Source: Pseudomonas putida
GTDB lineage: Bacteria > Pseudomonadota > Gammaproteobacteria > Pseudomonadales > Pseudomonadaceae
Length of the DNA: 64,000 nucleotides
Direction of reading: 5' to 3'
NCBI RefSeq assembly: GCF_009883635.2
Contig: NZ_CP026115.2
Location: 4,712,001-4,776,000 of the forward strand
Shown: positions 7,127 to 16,098 of the stretch, piece by piece
How positions within the stretch are numbered: position 1 is the stretch's first letter
Layout: each line of letters opens with the position of its first letter
Position numbers and translations under genes: made by a program
The notes under the pieces: generated by a model
Databases searched by the model: none
The model's input: the letters and a program-made list of their open reading frames with translations, nothing else
What the model was told of the DNA's origin: nothing

Positions 7127-7350
7127 TGGCCAAGGCGCCTTACACGCCTTGCAAGCTGTACGTGGACGGCGCCGATGGCATCGCAGTAGGCGACTTCATC
7201 ACAACTGCAGCCGGATCTGCATACCTGGTTCAAGCGCTTCGAGTAAGCCGAACTAGGCCTGAGCGCAAGTACATGCATTGCCTGCGCTGGCCGATTGCCG
7301 AAGTTCCGGTGGACGCCCGCTGTTTCCAATTGACCTGGTACAAGAGATAG
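7126..7350 (+). CDS. Small hypothetical phage protein
   Basis: 74 residues, not recognised. It starts in TGATG overlap with the Acb2-like gene, so the two are translationally coupled. The fold looks beta-rich (KLYVDGADGIAVGDFITT, CLRWPIAEVP). It may belong to the same accessory function as its coupled neighbour, but nothing in the sequence proves this. Confidence 0.7.
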   Translation: MAKAPYTPCKLYVDGADGIAVGDFITTAAGSAYLVQALRVSRTRPERKYMHCLRWPIAEVPVDARCFQLTWYKR

Positions 7351-7362
7351 GGACCGCGAGCC

Positions 7363-7521
7363 ATGGCCCGCATGACCGCGACAATCGTCTGCCGACAGAG
7401 CTGGTGGCTCAATTACTACCTGGGCGGCGTCCTGGCTATGACCCACATCACCGGGCGCGAACCGGACCTTGGCAGTGTAGTCCGGTGGATAGAGCGCGGC
7501 ATCGGGGTCGAGGTGCGCTGA
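7363..7521 (+). CDS. Short hypothetical phage protein upstream of HNH gene
   Basis: 52 residues from the ATG at 7363, with a Trp/Tyr-rich centre (SWWLNYYLGGVLAMTHIT) and the end RWIERGIGVEVR. The stop codon shares a base with the HNH start (TGATG), which argues that it is translated. Small genes of this look often precede HNH/terminase modules in siphoviruses. Function is unknown. Confidence 0.6.
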   Translation: MARMTATIVCRQSWWLNYYLGGVLAMTHITGREPDLGSVVRWIERGIGVEVR

Positions 7522-7859
7522 TGGCCAGGCTTAAGACACTGGGATCGCGCATCAAAGAGAGTGCAAGCTCGCGGGTCAAGGTGGTCACGCCTGGCAGCTG
7601 GCGTAGCGGCATGACTAGCTCCCAGCGTGGTTACGACTACCGATGGCAGAAAGCGCGAGAGCAGTACCTCAATGAGCACCCGCTCTGTGTTTTCTGCGAG
7701 CGGAACGGCCGAACTGCTGCCGCAAGGGTGGTCGACCACATCATTGCTCACCGTGGGGACATGACTCTCTTCTGGGATCAGGCCAACTGGCAGAGCCTCT
7801 GCAAGCCTTGCCACGATTCGGTCAAGCAGGCCGAGGAGGCAGCTGGCCTGGGCGGCTGA
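7521..7859 (+). CDS. HNH endonuclease (packaging-associated)
   Basis: 112 residues from the ATG at 7521. Residues about 45-105 show the HNH fold: CVFC zinc pair, VVDHIIAHRGD with the catalytic His, then NWQSLCKPCHDSVK with the second CxxC and the N/H positions. In HK97-like cos phages this protein sits just before the small terminase and stimulates terminase cutting at cos. The neighbours here (small and large terminase) fit that role. Confidence 0.9.
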   Translation: MARLKTLGSRIKESASSRVKVVTPGSWRSGMTSSQRGYDYRWQKAREQYLNEHPLCVFCERNGRTAAARVVDHIIAHRGDMTLFWDQANWQSLCKPCHDSVKQAEEAAGLGG

Positions 7860-8016
7860 GTCATCCGGGGATCGTCGAAGTCCGTCCGAAGGACAAAGAA
7901 GCACGCCAGTGACGTGCTGCGAAAGGGGTAGGGGGTCAAAAGCTAGGAGTTCTCATCTAGCTAGACCGCCACCGACCCCACGTAGACATTTTTCTCCCCC
8001 CTAAAGGTTTTTGTTA
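7860..8016 (+). other. Intergenic segment before terminase; possible cos region
   Basis: 157 bases with no supported gene. It contains G-rich (AAAGGGGTAGGGGGTC) and C-rich (CCGCCACCGACCCC) tracts flanking a short palindromic centre (CTAGCTAG). HK97-type phages with an HNH gene usually carry cos here. No cohesive-end sequence can be identified from sequence alone, so this is positional inference. Confidence 0.3.
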
Positions 8017-8526
8017 ATGGTGTTAACAGACAAACAGCGACAGTTTGTTGACGCTAAGGCCCGGGGTGCGTCAAACAAAGAAGCGGCGGAAGCCGCGGGA
8101 AGCAAGCCCTCGACGGCTGCTGCAGCTGGCTCGCGCTGGTCCAAAGACCCGAAGATTGCATCCGCAATTCTGGCTCGCCGAGCAGAACTCAGTGTTAACC
8201 CTGAGCCGAAAAAACGCGGAGGCAAAGCCACGGCCGACCAGTCTGTCGAGGTCGCTGATGACCAGGCCGACATCAACGAAGCAGACGGCGAGTTCCTGAG
8301 TTGCCTGCCGTCCACTGACGATCCGCTGGTATGGTTGCTCGCGCTGATGAATGAGCCCAGGGCGAAAGTCTTCGATCGGCGCAACGCTGCGCAGACGGCT
8401 GTTCCCTACATCCACGGGAAGAAGGCCGAGGCAGGCAAGAAAGAGCAGAAGGCGGAAGCCGCGAAAGAGGCCGGCAAGGGCAAGTACTCCCAGAGCAAGC
8501 CGCCCCTCACTGTCGTCAAGGGGTGA
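8017..8526 (+). CDS. Terminase small subunit
   Basis: 169 residues from the ATG at 8017; an in-frame TTG at 8011 is less likely. The N-terminal segment LTDKQRQFVDAKARGASNKE is the helix-turn-helix signature of small terminases, which recognise the packaging site. Residues about 55-100 are an acidic linker. The C-terminus is Lys/Glu/Ala-rich. It is followed after three bases by the large subunit. Confidence 0.88.
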   Translation: MVLTDKQRQFVDAKARGASNKEAAEAAGSKPSTAAAAGSRWSKDPKIASAILARRAELSVNPEPKKRGGKATADQSVEVADDQADINEADGEFLSCLPSTDDPLVWLLALMNEPRAKVFDRRNAAQTAVPYIHGKKAEAGKKEQKAEAAKEAGKGKYSQSKPPLTVVKG

Positions 8527-8529
8527 CGC

Positions 8530-10209
8530 ATGCTTTGGACTACGGCCTGCCCAGACTGGTGGCGGCGGCTGGCTGCCAGCGAATCCATCATCCCGGAGCC
8601 GCTCTTTCCTCAGGAAGCCGAAGAAAGCCTAGAGGTGTTCAAGGGGCTTCGCATCGTCGATGCCCCAGGCAGTCCCACTATCGAGAGCGCATGTGCACCT
8701 TGGGTGCTCGCTTTCGCCGGGGCAGTGTTCGGCAGCTACAACAGCGAGACCGGTGAGCGCCTCATTCGGGAGTTCATGCTTTGCATCCCGAAGAAGAACA
8801 GCAAGTCGACCATCGCTGCCGCGATCATGTTGACTGCGCTGGTTCGCAACTGGCGGATGTCAGCCGAGTTCATCATCCTCGCGCCGACCAAAGAGATTGC
8901 CGACAACGCCTTCGTCCCGGCCAAGGACATGGTCAACAACGACGAGGAGCTGAAAGACCTGCTGCATGTGCAGCCGCACCTTCGGCTGATCACCCACAGG
9001 GAAACGGGCGCCACGCTGAAGGTCGTCGCGGCCGACAGCGACGTGGTCGGCGGCAAGAAAGCTGTCGGCGTGCTGATTGACGAGGCCTGGCTGTTCGGGA
9101 AGAACCCGAAAGCCGCTGACATGATTCGGGAGGCCACCGGTGGCCTGCTGTCCCGACCTGAAGGCTTCGTCATCTGGCTGACCACGCAGTCGAACGAACC
9201 ACCGGCCGGGGTGTTCCGGTCGAAACTGAATTATGCCCGCGGCGTGCGTGATGGCCGCATCAACGACAATCGCTTCCTGCCGGTCATCTACGAATTCTCG
9301 AAAGAGATGATCGACAGCGGCGATGCCCGCAAGCCTGAAAACTTCCACCTGGTGAACCCCAATATGGGGTTCTCGGTAGATCGCCCCACGCTTGAACGCT
9401 TGTTCATGCAGGCCGAGATCGACGGCGAAGCGGAGCTGCGTGGTTTCCTGGCCAAGCACCTCAACATCGAGATCGGCCTGGCCCTGATGTCGGACGCCTG
9501 GGTAGGCGCAGAGTTCTGGGAGCCACAGGCGGTCAACTGGCTCAACCTGGAGCAGATCCTTGAGCGGTGCGAGGTCATCGATGTGGGCGGTGACGGCGGC
9601 GGCCTGGACGACTTGCTCGGGCTTGCCGTCATAGGCCGAGAGACAGGTACGCGACGGTGGTTCCACTGGGCGCATGCCTGGGCCCACCCCTCGGTGCTTG
9701 AGCGGCGCAAGTCCGAAGCACCCAGGCTCAAGGATCTCGAAGCGATTGGCGATTTGACCATCGTCAAGCGGATAGGCGACGACGTCGAGGAATTCGCAGC
9801 CATCGTCAAGCGCATCAACGAGACGGGGCTGCTGGACAAGGTCGGCCTCGACCCCGCGGGAATCGGCTCTGTTCTCGACGCCCTGGCTGATGCCGGTGTC
9901 GAGGAAGACAAGATTGTTGGCATTTCCCAGGGCTGGAAGCTCACCGGCGCGATTAAGACGACCGAGCGCAAGCTTGCCGAGGGCACGCTACTGCACTGCG
10001 GCCAGCCGCTCATGGCCTGGTCCTGCGGCAACGCCAAAGGGGTGCCGTCGGCCAACGCCTTCTTGATCACCAAGCAAGCCTCGGGCACAGCAAAGATCGA
10101 CCCGCTGATGGCTACATTCAACGCCGTTTCTCTGATAAGCCTCAATCCTGAGGGTCGCGGAGGAATGGACAATTTCATGGCTGGCATTCGGGACCCACTG
10201 ATCGCATGA
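8530..10209 (+). CDS. Terminase large subunit (TerL)
   Basis: 559 residues, full length for HK97-type TerL. A packaging ATPase domain shows a Walker A variant (PKKNSKST, residues 87-94) and Walker B (VLIDE, 181-185). A C-terminal RNase H-like nuclease domain begins about residue 350, with Asp residues in EVIDVGGDGGGLDD and VGLDPAG. The enzyme translocates DNA into the prohead and cuts it. It ends in ATGA overlap with a tiny membrane-protein gene. Confidence 0.95.
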   Translation: MLWTTACPDWWRRLAASESIIPEPLFPQEAEESLEVFKGLRIVDAPGSPTIESACAPWVLAFAGAVFGSYNSETGERLIREFMLCIPKKNSKSTIAAAIMLTALVRNWRMSAEFIILAPTKEIADNAFVPAKDMVNNDEELKDLLHVQPHLRLITHRETGATLKVVAADSDVVGGKKAVGVLIDEAWLFGKNPKAADMIREATGGLLSRPEGFVIWLTTQSNEPPAGVFRSKLNYARGVRDGRINDNRFLPVIYEFSKEMIDSGDARKPENFHLVNPNMGFSVDRPTLERLFMQAEIDGEAELRGFLAKHLNIEIGLALMSDAWVGAEFWEPQAVNWLNLEQILERCEVIDVGGDGGGLDDLLGLAVIGRETGTRRWFHWAHAWAHPSVLERRKSEAPRLKDLEAIGDLTIVKRIGDDVEEFAAIVKRINETGLLDKVGLDPAGIGSVLDALADAGVEEDKIVGISQGWKLTGAIKTTERKLAEGTLLHCGQPLMAWSCGNAKGVPSANAFLITKQASGTAKIDPLMATFNAVSLISLNPEGRGGMDNFMAGIRDPLIA

Positions 10210-10367
10210 ACGCACTTTACTTTTTCATCGCCTGCGCTCTGGTGGCTTTCAGCCTGGCATGTGCTGGGGTCTGGGTTCTGGCCGGCACCGGCTGGGCCTT
10301 GCTGGCGGGGTCGGTGAGCTTTTTCTGCATCGCCGGGTTCCTCCGCCGAGGGCTGACCAGTGATTAA
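10206..10367 (+). CDS. Tiny hydrophobic protein between TerL and portal
   Basis: 53 residues in ATGA overlap with TerL and overlapping the portal's GTG start. Two membrane helices are apparent (residues about 3-24 and 27-46, e.g. LYFFIACALVAFSLACAGVW). It is not a known head protein. Similar small membrane proteins are common in this slot; function is unknown. Confidence 0.6.
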   Translation: MNALYFFIACALVAFSLACAGVWVLAGTGWALLAGSVSFFCIAGFLRRGLTSD

Positions 10368-11658
10368 AACCCTATCCCAGGCATTGGGAGCTGCGGCTAC
10401 CAAACCCTCAGCCAGCATGAGTGAATGGCTGGGCAAGAGCATAAAGCTGTCTGATGGCGGCTTTTGGGGCGCTTTTCTTGGCGCGCAGTCCAGTAGCGGC
10501 AAATCGGTCAGCGTGGACAAGGCGATGCGCCTTTCTACCGTGTGGGCATGCGTCCGCATCATCTCGACCTCCGTGGCCGGGTTGCCGCTGAGCATTTACA
10601 AACGAATGCCAGATGGTAGCCGCGAGAGTGCTCGGGACTTCCCGCTCTACGACGTTGTGCACACCAGCCCGAACGAGGACATGGCGGCCTTCCACTTCTG
10701 GCAGGCAGTCGTCGCCTCAATGCTGCTGTGGGGAAACGCCTACTGCGAGATCCACCGCTCTGCCGGCCGCGTGATCGCGCTGGACTTCCTGATGCCGTCC
10801 CGGGTTGACCTGGAGTTCGATGATGACGGTCGGCTTAGGTACTTCTTCAGGCCGCGAAAGGGCGCGCGTCGAGAGATCGTAAGGCAGAACATGCTGCACA
10901 TCCCGGCCTTCACCCTGGATGGTCGGGTCGGCCTTTCCGCCATTCGGTATGGCGCGGATGTATTCGGTTCGGCTATGTCGGCTGACGATGCCGCCAATAG
11001 CACCTTCCGCAACGGCATGATGCCTACCGTCGCGTTTTCGGTGGACAAGACGCTGAACCCCGCCCAGCGCGTTGAATTCCGCGAGTACGTCAAGACGATC
11101 TCTGGGGCCTTGAACGCCGGCAAGAGCCCAGTGCTTGAGCAAGGCGTGAAGCCGGAAATGATCGGCATTAATCCTGCTGACGCTCAGCTACTGGAGTCGA
11201 GAGGGCACAGCATCGAAGAAATCTGCCGCTGGTTCGGTGTGCCGCCCTGGATGGTGATGAAGACGGACAAGGGCAGCAACTGGGGCACAGGCCTGGAGCA
11301 GCAGCAGATCGCGTTTCTCACCTACTGCATCATGTCCTTCACGGCGCCGATCGAGCAGTGCGTGAACAAGTGGTGCATGACGGCGGTGGACCGCATCAAT
11401 TTCTATTCGGAGTTTTCCCTCGAGGCGTTCTTGAGGGCTGACAGCTCCGGGCGCGCGGCGTACCTCAGCACCATGGCCCAGAACGGTTTCATCACTCGAA
11501 ACGAAGGTCGCCGCAAAGACAACATGCCGCACATGCCTGGCGGTGATGTCCTAACGGTTCAGTCAAACCTGGTGCCGCTGGACCAGCTGGGCAAGCAAGA
11601 CGATGGTCAGGCCGCAAGGGCCGCACTGATGAACTGGCTGAAACAGCCGGAAAAGTAA
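10360..11658 (+). CDS. HK97-family portal protein
   Basis: 432 residues from a GTG start. Typical portal segments are present: VWACVRIISTSVAGLPLSIY (about 52-71), a stem/wing region with WGNAYCEIHR, and IEEICRWFGVPPWM near residue 290. The portal forms the dodecameric DNA channel at one vertex. Its order TerL-portal-ClpP-capsid is the classic HK97 arrangement. Intact. Confidence 0.95.
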   Translation: MIKTLSQALGAAATKPSASMSEWLGKSIKLSDGGFWGAFLGAQSSSGKSVSVDKAMRLSTVWACVRIISTSVAGLPLSIYKRMPDGSRESARDFPLYDVVHTSPNEDMAAFHFWQAVVASMLLWGNAYCEIHRSAGRVIALDFLMPSRVDLEFDDDGRLRYFFRPRKGARREIVRQNMLHIPAFTLDGRVGLSAIRYGADVFGSAMSADDAANSTFRNGMMPTVAFSVDKTLNPAQRVEFREYVKTISGALNAGKSPVLEQGVKPEMIGINPADAQLLESRGHSIEEICRWFGVPPWMVMKTDKGSNWGTGLEQQQIAFLTYCIMSFTAPIEQCVNKWCMTAVDRINFYSEFSLEAFLRADSSGRAAYLSTMAQNGFITRNEGRRKDNMPHMPGGDVLTVQSNLVPLDQLGKQDDGQAARAALMNWLKQPEK

Positions 11659-11674
11659 ATCTCGGGAGCAATCC

Positions 11675-12532
11675 ATGAAGCACAAAATCCAGTCTCGCGG
11701 CCTTCGCAGCGAGATGAGCCCGCGCGCGCTCGATAAATGGAACCCCGCGATCCAGGCGGCGGTTGAGAACACCTCCGACACCATCACGGTGTACGGCGTG
11801 ATCGGCGAGGACTGGTACGGCGAGGGCGTCACGCTGAAGCGGATTGATGCCGCGCTACGAGCGATCGGTGAGCGTGATGTGACCGTCTATATCAACTCGC
11901 CAGGTGGCGACATGTTCGAAGGCATCGCCATCTACAACCGTCTCCAAGAGCACAGCCACCAAGTCACCACCAAGGTCCTCGGCATGGCTGCCAGCGCTGC
12001 TTCGGTTGTCTTTCTGGCGGGGAAGAAGCGAGAGGTGGCCAGCAGTGCCTTCCTCATGATCCACAACTGCTGGACCTACCTCGCCGGTAATCGCAACTAC
12101 CTGCGCGACATCGCCGACGACATGGAAGAGTTCGACGCCGCGATGGCCGACCTCTATGCCGAGACCAGCGGGCAGTCAGCGGATGACATGGCTGACCTGA
12201 TGGACGACGAAACCTACATCCGCGGCAAGCGTGCCGTGGAGCTCGGCCTGGCCACCGGGCTGCTGTCGTCCACCGAGGTCACCGAGCGCGAAACCGAAGA
12301 TGCCGCCCAAGCCAATGCGCTCAAGGCCATGGATGTTGCCCTGGCCAAGGGCGGTATGCCTCGGTCCGAGCGCCGCGAGCTGTTCGCCAGTTTCAAGTCC
12401 GGTATGCCTCGCGCTGCCGGCGGGGGCACGCATAACGCTGCCTCGACCGATAAGCCCCGCGCTGTCGCGCCAGACCTCTCCGCCTCCCTGAGCGCGGCAA
12501 CCAATATCCTCAATTCTCTGAAAGGAAAATGA
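11675..12532 (+). CDS. ClpP-like head maturation protease
   Basis: 285 residues. A ClpP-type serine protease domain covers about 35-200, with the oxyanion segment NSPGGD, the nucleophile in GMAASAAS (Ser 107) and the catalytic His in LMIHNCW (H130). The C-terminus is Pro/Ala-rich. In this phage class it processes the prohead; the following gene provides the capsid with its N-terminal delta region. ATGA overlap joins it to the capsid gene. Confidence 0.93.
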   Translation: MKHKIQSRGLRSEMSPRALDKWNPAIQAAVENTSDTITVYGVIGEDWYGEGVTLKRIDAALRAIGERDVTVYINSPGGDMFEGIAIYNRLQEHSHQVTTKVLGMAASAASVVFLAGKKREVASSAFLMIHNCWTYLAGNRNYLRDIADDMEEFDAAMADLYAETSGQSADDMADLMDDETYIRGKRAVELGLATGLLSSTEVTERETEDAAQANALKAMDVALAKGGMPRSERRELFASFKSGMPRAAGGGTHNAASTDKPRAVAPDLSASLSAATNILNSLKGK

Positions 12533-13716
12533 CCATGGACTTTGAAGCCCAAGTCAAAGAACTCAATGCCAGCCTGAAGGGCATTGGTGATCAGATCAAA
12601 GCGCAGGCCGAGGCGACCGACAAGCAGCTCAAGGCTTCTGGTGAAATGTCTGCCGAGACGCGCGCCAAGGTCGATGAACTGTTGACCAAGCAGGGCGAGC
12701 TGAATGCCCGATTGGGCGAAGCTGAGCAGAAGCTGGTGAACGCCAGCCGTGACCGCGGCAACCAGGATGAGCCGCAGAAGTCGGTCGGCGCCCTGGTGGT
12801 TGGCAGTGAAGAAATGCAAGACATCAGCTCCTCCTTCCGCGGCTCGCGTCGTGTGTCCGTCCCGCGTGCGGCTATCACCACTGCAACCGGCGGCGACCTG
12901 GTACCTGCTCAGCGTTTGGCTGGTGTCGTTTCTCCGCCTCAGCGTCGGCTGACCATTCGTGACCTGGTGGCGCCTGGCCAGACTGAGTCGAACTCCATCG
13001 AGTACATCCGCGAGACCGGATTCACCAACAACGCACGTACCGTTGCGGAGAACACCGCCAAGCCTTACTCCGACATTACCTTCGCGCTGGCCACCGCGAA
13101 CGTCCGCACTATTGCTCACCTGTTCAAGGCTAGCCGGCAGATGCTCGACGATGCCAAGGCGCTGCAGAGCTACATTGATGGTCGCGCTCGCTACGGCCTG
13201 AACATGGCGGAAGAAGCCCAACTGCTTTACGGCAACGGCACCGGTGCCAACCTGCAGGGTCTCGTGACGGTTGCTCAGCTGTATGCCCCGCAGGCCGGCC
13301 TGACGGTGGTGGGTGAGCAACGTATCGACCGCCTGCGCCTGGCGCTGCTGCAAGCTGAGCTGGCCGACTTCCCGTCGGATGGCATCGTGCTCAACCCGAT
13401 CGACTGGGCGGCCATTGAGCTGACCAAGGACGGCGAGGGCCGGTACATCATCGGCCAGCCGCAGGAAGGCACCAACGCGAAGCTCTGGAATCGCCCAGTG
13501 GTTTCGACTCAGGCCATGACTCAGAACGACTTCCTGGTAGGCGCCTTCAAGCTCGGCGCACAGATCTTCGACCGCATGGAAATCGAAGTGCTGATTTCGA
13601 CCGAGAACGACAAGGACTTCGAAAACAACATGGCGACGATCCGCGCCGAGGAGCGCCTGGCGTTCGCGATCTACCGCGACGAAGCGTTCGTTACTGGTCC
13701 CCTGGTCACGCCTTAA
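12529..13716 (+). CDS. HK97-fold major capsid protein
   Basis: 395 residues. The first about 100 form a charged coiled-coil delta/scaffold domain (EAQVKELNASLKGIGDQIKA...), expected to be removed by the upstream protease. The HK97 fold follows (VVSPPQRRLTIRDLVAPG, E-loop with SIEYIRETGF) through to ERLAFAIYRDEAFV at the C-terminus. Full length and intact. Confidence 0.95.
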   Translation: MTMDFEAQVKELNASLKGIGDQIKAQAEATDKQLKASGEMSAETRAKVDELLTKQGELNARLGEAEQKLVNASRDRGNQDEPQKSVGALVVGSEEMQDISSSFRGSRRVSVPRAAITTATGGDLVPAQRLAGVVSPPQRRLTIRDLVAPGQTESNSIEYIRETGFTNNARTVAENTAKPYSDITFALATANVRTIAHLFKASRQMLDDAKALQSYIDGRARYGLNMAEEAQLLYGNGTGANLQGLVTVAQLYAPQAGLTVVGEQRIDRLRLALLQAELADFPSDGIVLNPIDWAAIELTKDGEGRYIIGQPQEGTNAKLWNRPVVSTQAMTQNDFLVGAFKLGAQIFDRMEIEVLISTENDKDFENNMATIRAEERLAFAIYRDEAFVTGPLVTP

Positions 13717-13764
13717 CCCATCCGCAACGCGGCGCCAGAAATGGCGCCCCAATGGAGTAATCCA

Positions 13765-14301
13765 ATGGCACGTAAACAGGAAACGCCAGCCTCCACGGCT
13801 GATGCGAAGGATCCGGTATCGACCAGTGATTCCAATAACGGCCCGTCTGAAGCTGCCGGGTTGCCTCTTTCGCCTGATATCGGGCTCGCTCCAGGCGCTG
13901 GAGACTCCGGAGATTCAGGCGCCCCTGAAACTGCTCCAAGCCCGGGAGCGAGCGTAGCCCCGGTACCGCAGGAAGGGGCGGCAAGCCGGGCTCCAGATTC
14001 GAGTGCGGCGGGAGAAGTGGTAGCAACAGACTCCGCTGCTACTGCCGTGGTAACGGGCGAGCCTAGTGGCTCTGTCCAGCCCGTCTTGGCGGAAGGTAAT
14101 GCCGAGGATGGCATCAATCACCCGGCGGCCGAGGCGCAGGCTAGCCCCAATCCTTTGACCCTGCAGATCTATCCGATGCGGTCCTACATGGATGAAGGTG
14201 AGTTGCGCCGTCGCGGTGGACCGGCCTACTCGGTGCCTCGCCGCCATGCTGAAGAGCTGGTGGAGAAGAAGCTGGCATCGTTCGATCCGCTGAAGGAGTG
14301 A
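13765..14301 (+). CDS. Hypothetical head-module protein with low-complexity region
   Basis: 178 residues from the ATG at 13765 (GGAG upstream). About 120 N-terminal residues are Ala/Pro/Ser/Gly-rich and probably disordered. The last about 50 (LTLQIYPMRSYMDEGELRRR ... KKLASFDPLKE) form a compact basic segment. It lies between capsid and gp6-like connector and may be an accessory head protein. The low-complexity part may tolerate length variation. Confidence 0.7.
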   Translation: MARKQETPASTADAKDPVSTSDSNNGPSEAAGLPLSPDIGLAPGAGDSGDSGAPETAPSPGASVAPVPQEGAASRAPDSSAAGEVVATDSAATAVVTGEPSGSVQPVLAEGNAEDGINHPAAEAQASPNPLTLQIYPMRSYMDEGELRRRGGPAYSVPRRHAEELVEKKLASFDPLKE

Positions 14302-14305
14302 GGGT

Positions 14306-14647
14306 ATGTCGGTCATCAGTTTGACCATTGCTCGTCACCACCTTCGGGACCCCGACGATGATGACGAATACCTGGAGCTCCTGATCGAGGCGGCCGAAGG
14401 GCAGGCGATGGACTATCTGAACCGTCGCTTCTACGCCGATCAGCAGGCGCTGGATGAAGCTGTCGCTGCCGACGATGCTGGCGTGTCCCCCATGGTCTGC
14501 AACAAGCAGATCAAGGCTGCCTGCTTACTGATCCTCGGCCACCTTTATGCCAACCGGGAAGACGTTGTGATCGGGACCATCGCCACCGAGCTGCCGCAAG
14601 GTTCGAAGGCGCTTCTGACGCCACATCGTATTGGGTGGGGCGTATGA
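14306..14647 (+). CDS. Head-tail connector, HK97 gp6-like
   Basis: 113 residues, helical, with the gp6/adaptor pattern: ITIARHHLRD-type start, EYLELLIEAAEGQAMDYLNR (about 25-44), and a later helix IKAACLLILGHLYANRE. These proteins form the ring below the portal. A GGAG-rich ribosome site precedes the ATG, and the stop overlaps the next start (ATGA). Confidence 0.85.
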   Translation: MSVISLTIARHHLRDPDDDDEYLELLIEAAEGQAMDYLNRRFYADQQALDEAVAADDAGVSPMVCNKQIKAACLLILGHLYANREDVVIGTIATELPQGSKALLTPHRIGWGV

Positions 14648-14970
14648 GGGCCGGGCCGCTGCGTCATCGGTTGCAGGTGGCTCATCGGCACGAAGAGAGG
14701 AATAAGTCCGGGGGCGCGACAGTGACCTGGCTGCCCGCTGCACGGCCCGAAATGTGGGGTGAGGTTCGGACCCCAAGCGGCCGGGTCACCGCGCTTGCTG
14801 AAAAACTGAACGCTGTCGTAACCGCAGAGATTATCGGGAGGCCGCGCTCAGACATCGTCGCAGGATCAAGGCTGACGCGACGCGGGATCACTTACCAGGT
14901 CGAGGCCGTATTGCCGGACAACGAAAACTCCCTGATGAGGCTTCTCTGCTCATCGGTACCTAACCCATGA
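14644..14970 (+). CDS. Phage head closure / head-tail adaptor protein
   Basis: 108 residues starting MRAGPLRHRLQVAHRHEERN. The beta-rich fold (WGEVRTPSGRVTALAEKLN, YQVEAVLPDN) is that of SPP1 gp16/HK97 gp7-type head closure proteins, which seal the capsid after packaging. Position after the gp6-like connector supports this. Confidence 0.85.
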   Translation: MRAGPLRHRLQVAHRHEERNKSGGATVTWLPAARPEMWGEVRTPSGRVTALAEKLNAVVTAEIIGRPRSDIVAGSRLTRRGITYQVEAVLPDNENSLMRLLCSSVPNP

Positions 14971-14978
14971 GGGCGAGT

Positions 14979-15158
14979 ATGAAAATTCAAGCACTGGGCC
15001 CACTGACTGGCGCCTCTGGCGAGCGTCAGAAGGGCGAAATATTCGACGTGAAGAAGGAATACGGCGAAGGCTTGATTGCCCGCGGCTACGCCGTGGAAAT
15101 CAAGGACCAAGCCGTCACTACCGAAAAGCCAGCGAAGGCCGACCCAACCAAGGAGTAA
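14979..15158 (+). CDS. Small hypothetical head-tail module protein
   Basis: 59 residues from the ATG at 14979, which has GAGG six bases upstream; an ATG at 14967 overlapping the previous stop is possible. The sequence reads KIQALGPLTGASGERQKGEIF followed by a Lys-rich tail. It shows weak resemblance to the C-terminal segment of the protein at 13765-14301. Function is not known. Confidence 0.65.
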   Translation: MKIQALGPLTGASGERQKGEIFDVKKEYGEGLIARGYAVEIKDQAVTTEKPAKADPTKE

Positions 15159-15161
15159 CCC

Positions 15162-15662
15162 ATGGTGCGCCGGTCCAGCATTCGTGGCGACATCCGGCTA
15201 CGCCGGACGCTGCGCAACATCCACACGACGATGGACAACGAGCTGCAGCCGGCGATGTTGGGGGCAGCGAACCGCATTCTGGAGACCCAGCGGCAACTGA
15301 TGCCCAAGGATACTGGGGCTGCCGCCGCAGCCCTGAAAGTCTACGTTTCCCCCAGCGGCCTGGATGCGCAGATTGGCATTCGCGGCAAGCGGGACAACCG
15401 AAGGTTCTTTTACCTGCGTTTCATTGAGTACGGGACCAAAGGCTACGAGGGCGGGAAGCGGGCGGGCGATCGAAACCGGCGGGTGACCAATAAGAGTGAC
15501 GGAACGCACTTCTTCGGCAAGTACCCTGATATCCCGGCCAGGCCGGCTCATCCCTGGCTCCGACCATCTATCCAGGTCAATCGGGAGTACGTGATGGCTG
15601 ATATCGAGGCTGCCGTGCTCCGCACGCTCCGCAAAGCAAGCCAGGGGGTAGGCAATGGCTGA
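15162..15662 (+). CDS. HK97 gp10-like neck / tail completion protein
   Basis: 166 residues. The motif order (helix, MPKDTGAAAAALKVYV, then FIEYGTKGYEGGKR and IPARPAHPWLRPSI) is characteristic of the HK97 gp10 family, which joins the neck to the tail. AAGGAG precedes the start, and it overlaps the next gene by eight bases. Confidence 0.9.
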   Translation: MVRRSSIRGDIRLRRTLRNIHTTMDNELQPAMLGAANRILETQRQLMPKDTGAAAAALKVYVSPSGLDAQIGIRGKRDNRRFFYLRFIEYGTKGYEGGKRAGDRNRRVTNKSDGTHFFGKYPDIPARPAHPWLRPSIQVNREYVMADIEAAVLRTLRKASQGVGNG

Positions 15663-16041
15663 TCCATCGCTGGCTCTGCAGGAGGCCATCTTCGCAAGGC
15701 TCGAGGCCGAGGTCAGCTGCCCGATCTACGACGGCGCGCCGCTGAATGCCGACATGCCGTATGTCTCCATCGACCGGGAGGTTTCGGTCAACAGCAGCCC
15801 GATCTCGGGCCGGAGACGCGAAACGCGCCTGCTGTACCTGTCGGTCTGGTCTGATGCCGTGGGCCAGGCTGAGGTCAAGCGTATCAACGGCGAGGTTATA
15901 GCCGCCCTCGACGAGCGCCGGCTTCCGCTGGATGTGGGCCGCGCAGTTTCCGTGCGCGTTGAACAGGCCGACGCACAGCGCGACGCCGATGGCATCACTT
16001 ACCAAGGCTCGATCACCGTTCGCGTGATCACCACCCACTGA
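15655..16041 (+). CDS. Tail terminator protein (DUF3168-type)
   Basis: 128 residues: PSLALQEAIFARLEAEVSCP, then VSIDREVSVNSSP and LSVWSDAVGQAEVKRINGEV. This pattern fits the DUF3168/lambda U-like family that caps the tail tube. Position between gp10 and the tube protein fits. Confidence 0.88.
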   Translation: MADPSLALQEAIFARLEAEVSCPIYDGAPLNADMPYVSIDREVSVNSSPISGRRRETRLLYLSVWSDAVGQAEVKRINGEVIAALDERRLPLDVGRAVSVRVEQADAQRDADGITYQGSITVRVITTH

Positions 16042-16098
16042 ATTACCCACCGGCCGCACTGCGGCTTTTTATCCAATGTGCCTTTAAAGGAATCCCCC

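Noticed and set aside
12214..13752. 512-codon minus-strand frame
   Set aside because: Antisense to the major capsid gene; no ribosome site or domain pattern.
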